A program made the translations under genes and the position numbers. From contig CADBAP010000005.1 of NCBI GenBank assembly GCA_902792685.1, forward strand, positions 13,528-77,527: 64,000 nucleotides of DNA. The letters are read 5' to 3'. The notes under the pieces are model-generated. The model saw nothing but the letters and a program-made list of their open reading frames with translations, made no database searches and was not told the DNA's origin. Positions 33,160 to 40,440 of the stretch are shown here, piece by piece. The stretch's first letter is position 1. Each line of letters starts with the position of its first letter. The DNA is from an uncultured Prevotellaceae bacterium. Lineage in GTDB: Bacteria > Bacteroidota > Bacteroidia > Bacteroidales > Bacteroidaceae.

Positions 33160-34002
33160 TCAATTCGTTTGTCTTCCGTCTTTGTATTCTCCCAATATCT
33201 TAAAGTCTTTTGTTAGCGGGATGATAGCATCAATCGACTGGCGGTATCGCGTCAAGTCGTCGTACATCAAATCGACATAGAAGAGGTATTCCCACTCTTT
33301 TCCGATGATGGGCAACGACTGGATCTTTGTCAGATTGATTTTGTAGAATGAGAGAATGGCCAGCACATGACTCAAGGAACCCTCCTCATGGGGCAGCGAG
33401 AAGACGATGCTGGATTTGTTGGCCTCTGTCAGCGGACGCAACAGGTCGGCCTTGTTGGGATTGGAGACCACGAGGAATCGCGTAAAATTATGCTTGTTGT
33501 CTTCGATATGGTCTTCGAGCACCTTCAGCCCATAGAGCCGTGCAGCCTCTGCATGACAGATCGCTGCCCATCCGCGATGCTGACCTTCAGCAATCATCTT
33601 GGCACTACCTGCGGTATCTTCCGCTTCGACATTCTTCAGCTGAGGATGCTGACTGAGGAACTCGCGGCACTGCATCAGGGCAACGGGATGAGAGTGTACC
33701 TCGGTAATCGTGTCCCAGTCGTCGTCAGGCAGACAGCAGATGCAGTGCGAAATGTGCAGTTTATGCTCTCCCACGATGGTTGTACCGGAGTCGCGCAACA
33801 GTTCGTAGTTGTGCAACAGCGAACCGGCAATCGTATTTTCAATAGCGAGCATCCCGATGGCTGTCGGATCTTTCCTGATCTGGTCAAACACCTGTTCGAA
33901 TGTGGCGCAACAGATAAGCTGTATCTGTTCTTCATTGAAATACAGATGTGCCGCAATGTCGTGAAACGACCCTATCAGTCCTTGTATGGCGATTCTTTTC
34001 AT
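33160..34002 (-). CDS. pheA: Prephenate dehydratase
   Basis: 280 aa. The dehydratase domain fills about 1-180: GLIGSFHDIAAHLYF at the N-terminus, AIENTIAGSLLHNYELL near 56, HPVALMQCREFL near 107, and the TRF-type motif NFTRFLVV near 171. An ACT regulatory domain follows (about 195-275: SSIVFSLPHEEGSLSHVLAI, KIQSLPIIGKEWEYLFYVDL), expected to bind phenylalanine. It makes phenylpyruvate. It is the first structural gene of the operon and is preceded by the leader peptide and attenuator at 34014..34160. Confidence 0.93.
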   Translation of the reverse strand: MKRIAIQGLIGSFHDIAAHLYFNEEQIQLICCATFEQVFDQIRKDPTAIGMLAIENTIAGSLLHNYELLRDSGTTIVGEHKLHISHCICCLPDDDWDTITEVHSHPVALMQCREFLSQHPQLKNVEAEDTAGSAKMIAEGQHRGWAAICHAEAARLYGLKVLEDHIEDNKHNFTRFLVVSNPNKADLLRPLTEANKSSIVFSLPHEEGSLSHVLAILSFYKINLTKIQSLPIIGKEWEYLFYVDLMYDDLTRYRQSIDAIIPLTKDFKILGEYKDGRQTN

Positions 34003-34013
34003 AATGCGTTATT

Positions 34014-34106
34014 ATTAAAAATCCCGCTTTCACTCTGTTGTGAAGCGGGCCTCTATTTTATTTCGTCATTTTCCATTCCAATTTACATACGAGTTTACCG
34101 CTTCAC
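34014..34106 (-). promoter_or_regulatory. Transcription attenuator of the Phe/Tyr operon
   Basis: On the minus strand the leader ends with GTGAAGCGG (34106..34098). The same 9 bases pair perfectly with CCGCTTCAC in the 5' arm (34049..34040) of a downstream hairpin, whose 3' arm is GTGAAAGCGGG (34033..34023) followed by ATTTTTAATAA. The two pairings exclude each other. A ribosome waiting on Phe/Tyr codons would leave the first segment free to block the terminator; one that reaches the leader stop would cover it and allow termination before pheA. Confidence 0.85.
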
Positions 34107-34160
34107 ATTTCCTGCAAAGTAAAAGTAATAGCCGTAAAAATATGCAAATGACTTACTCAT
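34095..34160 (-). CDS. Phe/Tyr-rich leader peptide of the aromatic operon
   Basis: 21 aa from ATG at 34160; residues 5-15 read FAYFYGYYFYF and the end is AGNVKR. Nine of 21 residues are Phe (4) or Tyr (5). It lies 27 bp after a TACTTTTG promoter box, and its last codons contain the antiterminator strand. A second ATG at 34173 opens a six-codon frame that overlaps it by a few bases. The arrangement is that of pheL-type leaders in Proteobacteria, with both aromatic residues represented as the operon makes both. Confidence 0.88.
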   Translation of the reverse strand: MSKSFAYFYGYYFYFAGNVKR

Positions 34161-34186
34161 TGTCTTTATTCATTTTGATTTCGCTG

Positions 34187-34194
34187 CAAAAGTA
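34187..34194 (-). promoter_or_regulatory. -7 box of the Phe/Tyr/NRPS operon
   Basis: TACTTTTG followed by CA on the minus strand, 26 bp upstream of the leader ATG. Confidence 0.7.
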
Positions 34195-34285
34195 TAACTT
34201 TCTGACGAATCCTCCAAACATTTTGAAAGAAAAAGTTGCAGAAACCCGCAAATTTATCAAAATACTCCCTACTCCTTCAATAGCC

Positions 34286-34313
34286 TCCCCCTTGAGGGAG
34301 AGGTTGGAGAGGG
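34286..34313. repeat. G/C-rich palindrome after the Lrp gene
   Basis: CCTCCCCCTTGAGGGAGAGG, immediately downstream of the regulator's stop. Confidence 0.75.
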
Positions 34314-34314
34314 C

Positions 34315-34776
34315 TTATATATTGATCCCATAGGCCTGTTTGACCTCACTCATCACGAAGGTGCTCTCTATGGAACTGAGCTGGTCTATTTCACCTAATT
34401 TATATAATATAAACTCCTGATACTGCTGCATACTTTCGGCACGTACCTTCAACAGATAGTCGTAGGCGCCAGAGGTGTTGTAGCATTCCGTCACCTCAGG
34501 CATACGCTTGATACGGCGTACAAAAGCATCAGCAATCTCGTGGTTGATCTGCTTCAGCTTCACCTTCACAAAAACCAAAAGACCCTTACCCAGTTTCTCT
34601 GCATCGAGAATGGCTACATATTTTTTGATGTAGCCTCGTTTCTCTAATCGTTTCTGTCGTTCAAACACGGGTGTAGGTGTCAGATGAACGGCATCAGCCA
34701 ACTCCTTTGTGGTTAGTTTCGCATTCTTCTGCAGCGTTCTAAGTATCTGCAAATCAGTATCATCCAGTCTTTCCAT
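34315..34776 (-). CDS. Lrp/AsnC-family transcriptional regulator
   Basis: 153 aa. N-terminal helix-turn-helix (about 5-60: DDTDLQILRTLQKNAKLTTK, LADAVHLTPTPVFERQKRLE, RGYIKKYVAILD) and a C-terminal RAM/ACT-like ligand domain (about 70-150: VFVKVKLKQINHEI, VTECYNTSGAYDYLLKV). Lrp proteins bind amino acids and control their metabolism. It is divergent from metY (196 bp apart), so metY is the likely target; the aromatic operon lies on the other side on the same strand. Confidence 0.9.
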   Translation of the reverse strand: MERLDDTDLQILRTLQKNAKLTTKELADAVHLTPTPVFERQKRLEKRGYIKKYVAILDAEKLGKGLLVFVKVKLKQINHEIADAFVRRIKRMPEVTECYNTSGAYDYLLKVRAESMQQYQEFILYKLGEIDQLSSIESTFVMSEVKQAYGINI

Positions 34777-34910
34777 ATCGTTTATCAGAATATTATTCTA
34801 AAACAGCTCTCCTTTTTAGCCATTCTTAGGCGTTTATTCTTTTCAAATTGCAAAATTAGGTGTTTATTCTGAATTACGCAAGAAATTTGGAGGATATTTC
34901 TTTTTTACTG

Positions 34911-34918
34911 TACCTTTG
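34911..34918 (+). promoter_or_regulatory. Promoter of metY (-7 box)
   Basis: TACCTTTG followed by CA, with a TTTG -33 box at 34886..34889. Confidence 0.7.
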
Positions 34919-34972
34919 CAGTCGAATTCGAGATTCATATAATTAACATATAAAAATAGAAAGGATAAGATT

Positions 34973-36259
34973 ATGAGTAAGAATTATCACTTTGAGACGT
35001 TGCAACTCCATGTAGGCCAGGAACAGGCTGACCCCGCTACTGATGCCCGCGCAGTGCCCATCTATCAGACCACGAGCTATGTGTTTCACAATTCGCAACA
35101 TGCTGCCGACCGTTTTGGTTTGCGCGATGCCGGTAACATCTATGGTCGTCTGACCAACTCTACCCAGGGCGTATTCGAGGATCGCGTGGCAGCCCTTGAG
35201 GGTGGTGTGGCCGGATTGGCTGTGGCCAGTGGTGCTGCTGCTATCACCTATGCGCTGCAGAACATTGTACAAAATGGCGACCATATCGTGGCTGCCGACA
35301 ACCTCTATGGCGGTTCCTACAACCTGATTACCCACACGCTGGCTACGCAGGGCATCACGAATACCATTCTGAATGTCAACGACCTCGAAGCTCTGGAGGC
35401 CGCTATCCAACCCAACACAAAAGTTATATACGCTGAGACTTTCGGCAATCCCAACTCTGATGTGCTTGACATCGAGGGCGTGGCTGCCATAGCCCACAAG
35501 TACGGCATTCCCTTCATCGTCGATAACACCTTCGGCACACCTTATTTAATCCGTCCGTTGGAGCACGGTGCAGATATCGTGGTACATTCGGCTACCAAGT
35601 TCCTCGGTGGTCACGGAACCTCTCTGGGTGGTGTCATCGTCGATGGTGGTAAGTTCGACTGGACGGCAAATCCCGACAAGTTCCCCACACTCGCCAAACC
35701 CGACCCCAGCTATCACGGCATCGTGTTTGCCGACGCCGTTGGCGCTGCCGCTTACGTCACCCGCATCCGCGCCGTCTTGCTGCGTGATACTGGTGCAGCC
35801 ATCTCTCCCTTCAACGCCTTCATCCTGTTGCAAGGTGTCGAGACCCTGAGTCTGCGTGTAGAGCGTCATGTGGAGAATGCCCTGAAGGTGGTCGACTTCC
35901 TGAGCAAGCACCCGAAAGTAGCAGCCGTACACCACCCCGCCCTTGAGAGTCATCACGACCACGCACTGTATCAGAAGTATTATCCCAACGGTGGCGGCTC
36001 TATCTTCACCTTCGAGGTAAAGGGCGGACAGGAAGAAGCCTGGAAGTTTATCGATGCCCTGCAGATCTTCTCGCTGTTGGCTAATGTGGCCGACGTGAAG
36101 AGTCTGGTCATCCACCCCTACACCACTACCCACTCGCAGCTCTCGCCTGAGGAACTGGCTGAGCAGCACATCACACCTGCCACCATCCGCTTGAGCATCG
36201 GCACCGAGCATATCGACGACATCATCGACGATTTGGCACAGGCTCTCGATAAGATTTAA
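34973..36259 (+). CDS. metY: O-acetylhomoserine sulfhydrylase (homocysteine/cysteine synthase)
   Basis: 428 aa, Cys/Met-metabolism PLP family. FETLQLHVGQEQADPATDAR at the N-terminus, IYGRLTNSTQGVFEDRVAAL near 59, ASGAAAITYALQ near 85, VDNTFGTPYLIRP near 182 and the PLP lysine in VHSATKFLGGHGTSLGG near 206 are diagnostic for MetY. It makes homocysteine from O-acetylhomoserine and sulfide. The Lrp regulator upstream probably controls it. The next gene starts 18 bp downstream. Confidence 0.93.
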   Translation: MSKNYHFETLQLHVGQEQADPATDARAVPIYQTTSYVFHNSQHAADRFGLRDAGNIYGRLTNSTQGVFEDRVAALEGGVAGLAVASGAAAITYALQNIVQNGDHIVAADNLYGGSYNLITHTLATQGITNTILNVNDLEALEAAIQPNTKVIYAETFGNPNSDVLDIEGVAAIAHKYGIPFIVDNTFGTPYLIRPLEHGADIVVHSATKFLGGHGTSLGGVIVDGGKFDWTANPDKFPTLAKPDPSYHGIVFADAVGAAAYVTRIRAVLLRDTGAAISPFNAFILLQGVETLSLRVERHVENALKVVDFLSKHPKVAAVHHPALESHHDHALYQKYYPNGGGSIFTFEVKGGQEEAWKFIDALQIFSLLANVADVKSLVIHPYTTTHSQLSPEELAEQHITPATIRLSIGTEHIDDIIDDLAQALDKI

Positions 36260-36277
36260 AACCACATATATCCAAAG

Positions 36278-36919
36278 ATGAGGAATTACATCATAGCCGA
36301 CAATCAGGAGCTGACTCACTTCGCGCTGGAGAGCCTGCTTCGCAAGGATGACGAAAATATCGTCCATCACGCCTTCGACAGGGCGGGACTTGTAGCCTTG
36401 CTCAAGGAACACGAAAGTGCTATCGTACTGCTCGACTACACGCTGTTCGACTTCGCCGATGAGGACCAGCTCCTGATTATCGCTGAGCGTTTCTCATTAT
36501 CGCAGTGGGTACTTATCAGCGAAGAACTGACCCCTCAGTTCATCCGTCGTATCATCTATTCATCCCATCAGTTCAGCATGGTATTCAAAGACGGACCGAT
36601 GAGTGAGATACGTGAAACGATGCAAGCTGTCAACCGCCATTCCCGCTACCTCAGTCAACGGGCGCTGGAATCCATCATCGCCCAACAGCAGGAAGAGGAA
36701 ACGTCCAGCATCCTGACGCAGACGGAGAAAGAGATTGTAAAGGGCATCGCATTGGGGAAGACCACGAAGGAAATTGCCGCCGAACGCTTTTCGAGTATCC
36801 ACACCGTCACCACCCACCGTAAGAACATTTTCCGCAAACTAGGTATCAACACAGCGCACGAAGCTGTGAAATACGCCCTTCGTGCAGGCTTGATAGATCC
36901 GAGTGAGTTCTATATTTAG
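36278..36919 (+). CDS. LuxR/NarL-type response regulator
   Basis: 213 aa. A receiver-like N-terminal half (about 1-120: IIADNQELTHFALESLL, IVLLDYTLFDF with a possible phospho-acceptor Asp, LISEELTPQF) followed by a GerE helix-turn-helix (about 145-205: LTQTEKEIVKGIALGKTTKE, FSSIHTVTTHRKNIFRKLGI). Residues around the acidic pocket are only partly conserved. No histidine kinase is adjacent. Its 18-bp distance to metY suggests co-transcription, with a possible role in control of the receptor gene downstream. Confidence 0.82.
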   Translation: MRNYIIADNQELTHFALESLLRKDDENIVHHAFDRAGLVALLKEHESAIVLLDYTLFDFADEDQLLIIAERFSLSQWVLISEELTPQFIRRIIYSSHQFSMVFKDGPMSEIRETMQAVNRHSRYLSQRALESIIAQQQEEETSSILTQTEKEIVKGIALGKTTKEIAAERFSSIHTVTTHRKNIFRKLGINTAHEAVKYALRAGLIDPSEFYI

Positions 36920-36941
36920 ACCACTGCCTGATATCCTCTAC

Positions 36942-37022
36942 TCATTCATCACAAAACGTTGTCATTCGTCACAATAGCTTGTCATTCGTCACAAAACCGT
37001 GCAGAATATCCCAGATATTTGG
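36942..37022 (+). promoter_or_regulatory. Three 20-bp direct repeats ending in the shared 42-bp promoter element, copy A
   Basis: CATTCATCAC/CATTCGTCAC blocks recur at a 20-bp period (about 36943, 36963, 36983). The last unit opens the 42-bp element 36981..37022 shared with 42423..42464 and 43635..43676. Its final TTTGG lies 21 bp before the TATCTTTG box at 37043, i.e. at the -33 position. Confidence 0.75.
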
Positions 37023-37042
37023 AAGCACGGTTTTTCTCTTTT

Positions 37043-37050
37043 TATCTTTG
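37043..37050 (+). promoter_or_regulatory. -7 box of the outer-membrane receptor gene
   Basis: TATCTTTG followed by CA, 44 bp upstream of the ATG at 37095. Confidence 0.65.
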
Positions 37051-37094
37051 CAGCGACAAAACAATTCGACGCAAATTTAAAAAGCAATACGATT

Positions 37095-39452
37095 ATGAAA
37101 ACAATGAAATTCGCAGCACTGATGGCTGCAATGATGATGAGCATGATGAGTTTCGCCAAAGTACAAGATGTGGGCGGAAAGGTAATCGACGAGAACGGGG
37201 CACCGATGCCATTTGTGAACGTGGTTCTGTTGTCGCTCCCCGACTCTACTTTTATTCAGGGTGCCACCACCAACGAACAGGGTGATTTCAATATCACGAC
37301 CGATATCAACGAAGGTGTGTTGAAGGTGAGTTGTATCGGCTATGAGACCTTATATATTACAGCCGCCAACGGGTTGACCATCCAGATGAAGGAAGATGCT
37401 ACGATGTTGGGCGAAGTAGTTGTCAAGAGTACGTTGCCCAAAACTTATGTGAAAGGTGATGCGATGCGTACCACCGTTGCCGGCACCATCCTGGAGAAAG
37501 CCGGTACCGCTTCCGACATGTTGGACAAGATACCGTCGCTCGAAGCCTCTGACGGCGGCGCTGTGAAAGTCTTGGGACGTGGCGATGCTGAGGTGTATAT
37601 CAACGGTCGGCAGGTACGCGACATGAACGAACTCACGCGCTTGCGTTCTGATCAGATTCAGCATGTGGAAGTCGTACAGAACCCCGGTGCTCGCTATGCC
37701 GCATCGACGAAGGCTGTTGTACGCATCACGCTGAAGAAGGCTCAGGGCGAAGGCTTCAGTTTCCAGGACAACCTGCAGGGCATGTATCAGTATAACTACA
37801 CCCTGCATAATAATCTCGACCTGAACTACCGTACAGGCGGACTCGATATCACAGCTTCGTTCTGGGCAGGCCGCTTTGGTCATACGAAGATGCTGCAAGA
37901 CAACCGTCTTTACTATTATGTAGGTCCCGACCGCATCGAGGGCATCACCTCTCAGGATGGCAGAAACATTTGGAAGGGATGGTCGCCACAGCTACAGATC
38001 AACTATATGGTCAACGAGAACCATAGCTTTGGTGCGTTCTACAAATACGACCATCATCCCAGCACCGATTTCTACGACTGTTTTACGACCGACAATTACG
38101 AAAACGGTATCTACAAGGAACATTCCGTAAGCGATATTACCCAGAGCGACCGTTTCCGCAAGCATATCTTCAATGTTTACTATAATGGCAAAGTGGGTAA
38201 TCTGAGCATCGACCTGAACGTCGACGGACTGTTCGACAAAACCACAACTCCCGGCAAGACCGTTGAACAGACAACCGATGTGAGTGGAGCTGTCACAACC
38301 CGTTCTATCGAAAGCAACACCGACAGCGGTAATAAATTCTGGGCAACGAAGCTGGTATTTGGCTATCCCGTCTTGAACGGTAATCTCTCTGTTGGCGGCG
38401 AATACTCCCACAACCACCGTACAGATGCCTATACCTACAATGCTACGGCAGAGGTGCCGGTACAGGCTACCGATACCGAGATCAACGAGTCGTCTGCAGC
38501 TGCCTTTGTGGAGTATGGCCGTTCCTTCGGCAAGCTCTTTGCACAAGTGGGTTTGCGATATGAACACCTGAAAAACGACTACTATAACTTCGGACAACGC
38601 GAAGATGAAGTGTGTCGCAATTACGGCGACTGGTTCCCGACAGCCGTTGTTTCAGCCCCGATCGGTAAAGTACAGCTCTCCCTCTCCTATCGTCGCGACA
38701 TTCAACGTCCGAACTACAGTTCGCTGACCAGTTCCACCATCTATATCAACCGCTATACCTACCAGAGCGGCAACCCGTATCTGAAGCCCACCTACACCCA
38801 TAGTATCGTCGTCAATGCCGCCTATAAATGGATGAATCTGACACTGAACTACGGTCGCATCAAGGATTCCGAGACGATGTCCACAGAACCCTTCCCTGGC
38901 TCTACCGACCCGTTGGTCAGTCTTGTGCGCCCCATCAACAGCGAAGAAGACTTCGACCAGCTGTCTGTTAGCTTCTCCGCCAATCCTGTCATTGGCTGCT
39001 GGCATCCTGCATGGTCTGCATTCGCAGTCTTCCAGAATTACAAGACTCCTTGTGCCGACGGTTCCATCAAAACGCTCAGCCATCCTTATCTCAATCTGGT
39101 ATGGAAGAACGATTTCGAACTGCCCAAGAAATTCCGTTTGAGTGCCAACATCGTTTGGAGTTCCTGCGGCGACTACAACAACTTCCGAATCACCACCCAT
39201 CGTTTCAACACCATTCTGGGTGTACAGCATGATGTCAACCTCCACCGGTTGGGAACGATGACATTCGACCTGCGTTGCATGGACATCTTCAACACCAGCA
39301 AGACCGAAGCCACCATCTTTGGCATTCGTGAGATTACGACTGCTAATCCTGCCCGTCGCACCTTCATGCTCAATATCACATGGAAGTTCAACGAGGCACG
39401 CAGCAAATATCGCGGTTCCGGTGCCGGCGAGAAGCAAAAGCAAAGAATGTAA
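37095..39452 (+). CDS. Outer-membrane beta-barrel (TonB-receptor-like) protein with carboxypeptidase-regulatory domain
   Basis: 785 aa from ATG at 37095; upstream codons in the frame lie before the promoter box. Signal peptide 1-21 (MKTMKFAALMAAMMMSMMSF). Residues about 24-105 form a CarboxypepD-regulatory-like domain (GGKVIDENGAPMPFVNVVLL), then a plug (VVVKSTLPKTYVKGDAM, LDKIPSLEA, VYINGRQVRD, IQHVEVVQNPGARY), then a barrel of about 600 residues with alternating aromatic strands, matching the outer membrane beta-barrel family 3. No SusD partner is adjacent, so carbohydrate uptake is not implied. Its stop abuts that of the LytTR regulator gene, and both probably belong to one signalling unit. 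Confidence 0.85.
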   Translation: MKTMKFAALMAAMMMSMMSFAKVQDVGGKVIDENGAPMPFVNVVLLSLPDSTFIQGATTNEQGDFNITTDINEGVLKVSCIGYETLYITAANGLTIQMKEDATMLGEVVVKSTLPKTYVKGDAMRTTVAGTILEKAGTASDMLDKIPSLEASDGGAVKVLGRGDAEVYINGRQVRDMNELTRLRSDQIQHVEVVQNPGARYAASTKAVVRITLKKAQGEGFSFQDNLQGMYQYNYTLHNNLDLNYRTGGLDITASFWAGRFGHTKMLQDNRLYYYVGPDRIEGITSQDGRNIWKGWSPQLQINYMVNENHSFGAFYKYDHHPSTDFYDCFTTDNYENGIYKEHSVSDITQSDRFRKHIFNVYYNGKVGNLSIDLNVDGLFDKTTTPGKTVEQTTDVSGAVTTRSIESNTDSGNKFWATKLVFGYPVLNGNLSVGGEYSHNHRTDAYTYNATAEVPVQATDTEINESSAAAFVEYGRSFGKLFAQVGLRYEHLKNDYYNFGQREDEVCRNYGDWFPTAVVSAPIGKVQLSLSYRRDIQRPNYSSLTSSTIYINRYTYQSGNPYLKPTYTHSIVVNAAYKWMNLTLNYGRIKDSETMSTEPFPGSTDPLVSLVRPINSEEDFDQLSVSFSANPVIGCWHPAWSAFAVFQNYKTPCADGSIKTLSHPYLNLVWKNDFELPKKFRLSANIVWSSCGDYNNFRITTHRFNTILGVQHDVNLHRLGTMTFDLRCMDIFNTSKTEATIFGIREITTANPARRTFMLNITWKFNEARSKYRGSGAGEKQKQRM

Positions 39453-40358
39453 TTAGTAAAGGAGTTCCTTCAGTTTGTGGACATGGCTGCGCGAGACGGG
39501 AATGGCATCGTGACTGTGACGCATGATGAGCTGCATGGCACGGGAATTAGAGGAAATCTGCTCCACCTGTCCGAGATTGATCATGAAGGCACGGTGACAA
39601 CGCACAATCATAGCATAAGCCTGCAGCGCTTCTTCCATCTGTTTCATCGTCGCGCGTAGCATATTTGTCTGCAACTCTTCGTCGCGCTTGCTGACAACCT
39701 TCACATAATTACCAACAGCCTCTATATATAACAGGTCGGCAATTTGAAGGCTCACATGTTCGTTGGTGGTTCCCTCAAGGGTAATCTGCATATCCAGAAA
39801 CTTGGAACCTGAATCCTGTAACTCGGGACCTGAATTCTGCGACATGGAACCTGAAACCATTCCAGATGCTTGCAACTTCTTCAACTGCTCGTTTAGCAGT
39901 TTGGTCTCTTCAAGTTCTGCAGCCAGATAACGGCTACGGAACTTGAATCGCCAATAGAGTCCGATAGCAAAAGAGAGAAAGGCGATAATCGCCAATGTCT
40001 CCAGATAATTGCTCAACGACAGCTTATTGCCTTCTACCAGCTCACTCATCGCGAAGTGACGATAAAGACAGATCAGCAACGACACCAATGGTGTGTTGAT
40101 ACATTGGAAACGGAGATTGCGGCTGATGATATAATTGACGCCACGATCGTAGGAACGAGGCATACGGATCAGGTATCGCAAAATGATTTCCGTCAGCATG
40201 CAACTGGACAAGCCCAATGCAAATATCGCCAGCAAATGAACATAAGCCTCCCATTGCCACACTTCGAGTCCGAAGGGCTTGAAAATAGCTATCGCCAGCA
40301 CCATGAAGGCGGTGCTGATAAAGCGGATACTAATGGTTTCTTTATGACCTTTGTTCAT
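39453..40358 (-). CDS. Membrane-bound LytTR transcriptional regulator
   Basis: 301 aa from ATG at 40358 (MNKGHKETISIRF); the longer frame to 40391 crosses the -7 box at 40367..40374. Four hydrophobic segments lie near 12-30, 37-57, 80-100 and 117-137, then a coiled linker (AAELEETKLLNEQLKKLQAS). The LytTR DNA-binding domain is at about 200-300 (LQIADLLYIEAVGNYVKVVS, IVRCHRAFMINLGQVEQI, PVSRSHVHKLKELL). Such proteins bind pairs of direct repeats; the 20-bp-spaced repeats before the convergent receptor gene are a plausible target. The linker is built from short repeats of Q-D/N-S-G. Confidence 0.85.
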   Translation of the reverse strand: MNKGHKETISIRFISTAFMVLAIAIFKPFGLEVWQWEAYVHLLAIFALGLSSCMLTEIILRYLIRMPRSYDRGVNYIISRNLRFQCINTPLVSLLICLYRHFAMSELVEGNKLSLSNYLETLAIIAFLSFAIGLYWRFKFRSRYLAAELEETKLLNEQLKKLQASGMVSGSMSQNSGPELQDSGSKFLDMQITLEGTTNEHVSLQIADLLYIEAVGNYVKVVSKRDEELQTNMLRATMKQMEEALQAYAMIVRCHRAFMINLGQVEQISSNSRAMQLIMRHSHDAIPVSRSHVHKLKELLY

Positions 40359-40366
40359 ACAGCGGG

Positions 40367-40374
40367 CAAAGATA
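40367..40374 (-). promoter_or_regulatory. -7 box of the LytTR gene, near-leaderless
   Basis: TATCTTTG on the minus strand only 8 bp before the ATG at 40358; the transcript would have almost no 5' leader. Confidence 0.45.
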
Positions 40375-40440
40375 CAATTAAGTGAGGACAATACAAAGAA
40401 AAAGTGCTTTTTTCTTTTATCGTATCTTCAAGGCAAAGCC

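Noticed and set aside
34003..34194. T-box or other ligand-binding riboswitch upstream of pheA
   Set aside because: No T-box consensus or specifier-loop architecture is visible, and the leader frame with nine aromatic codons explains the structure more simply.
36999..37094. Longer N-terminus for the outer-membrane receptor
   Set aside because: The extra codons lie across the promoter element and -7 box, and the signal peptide begins at 37095.
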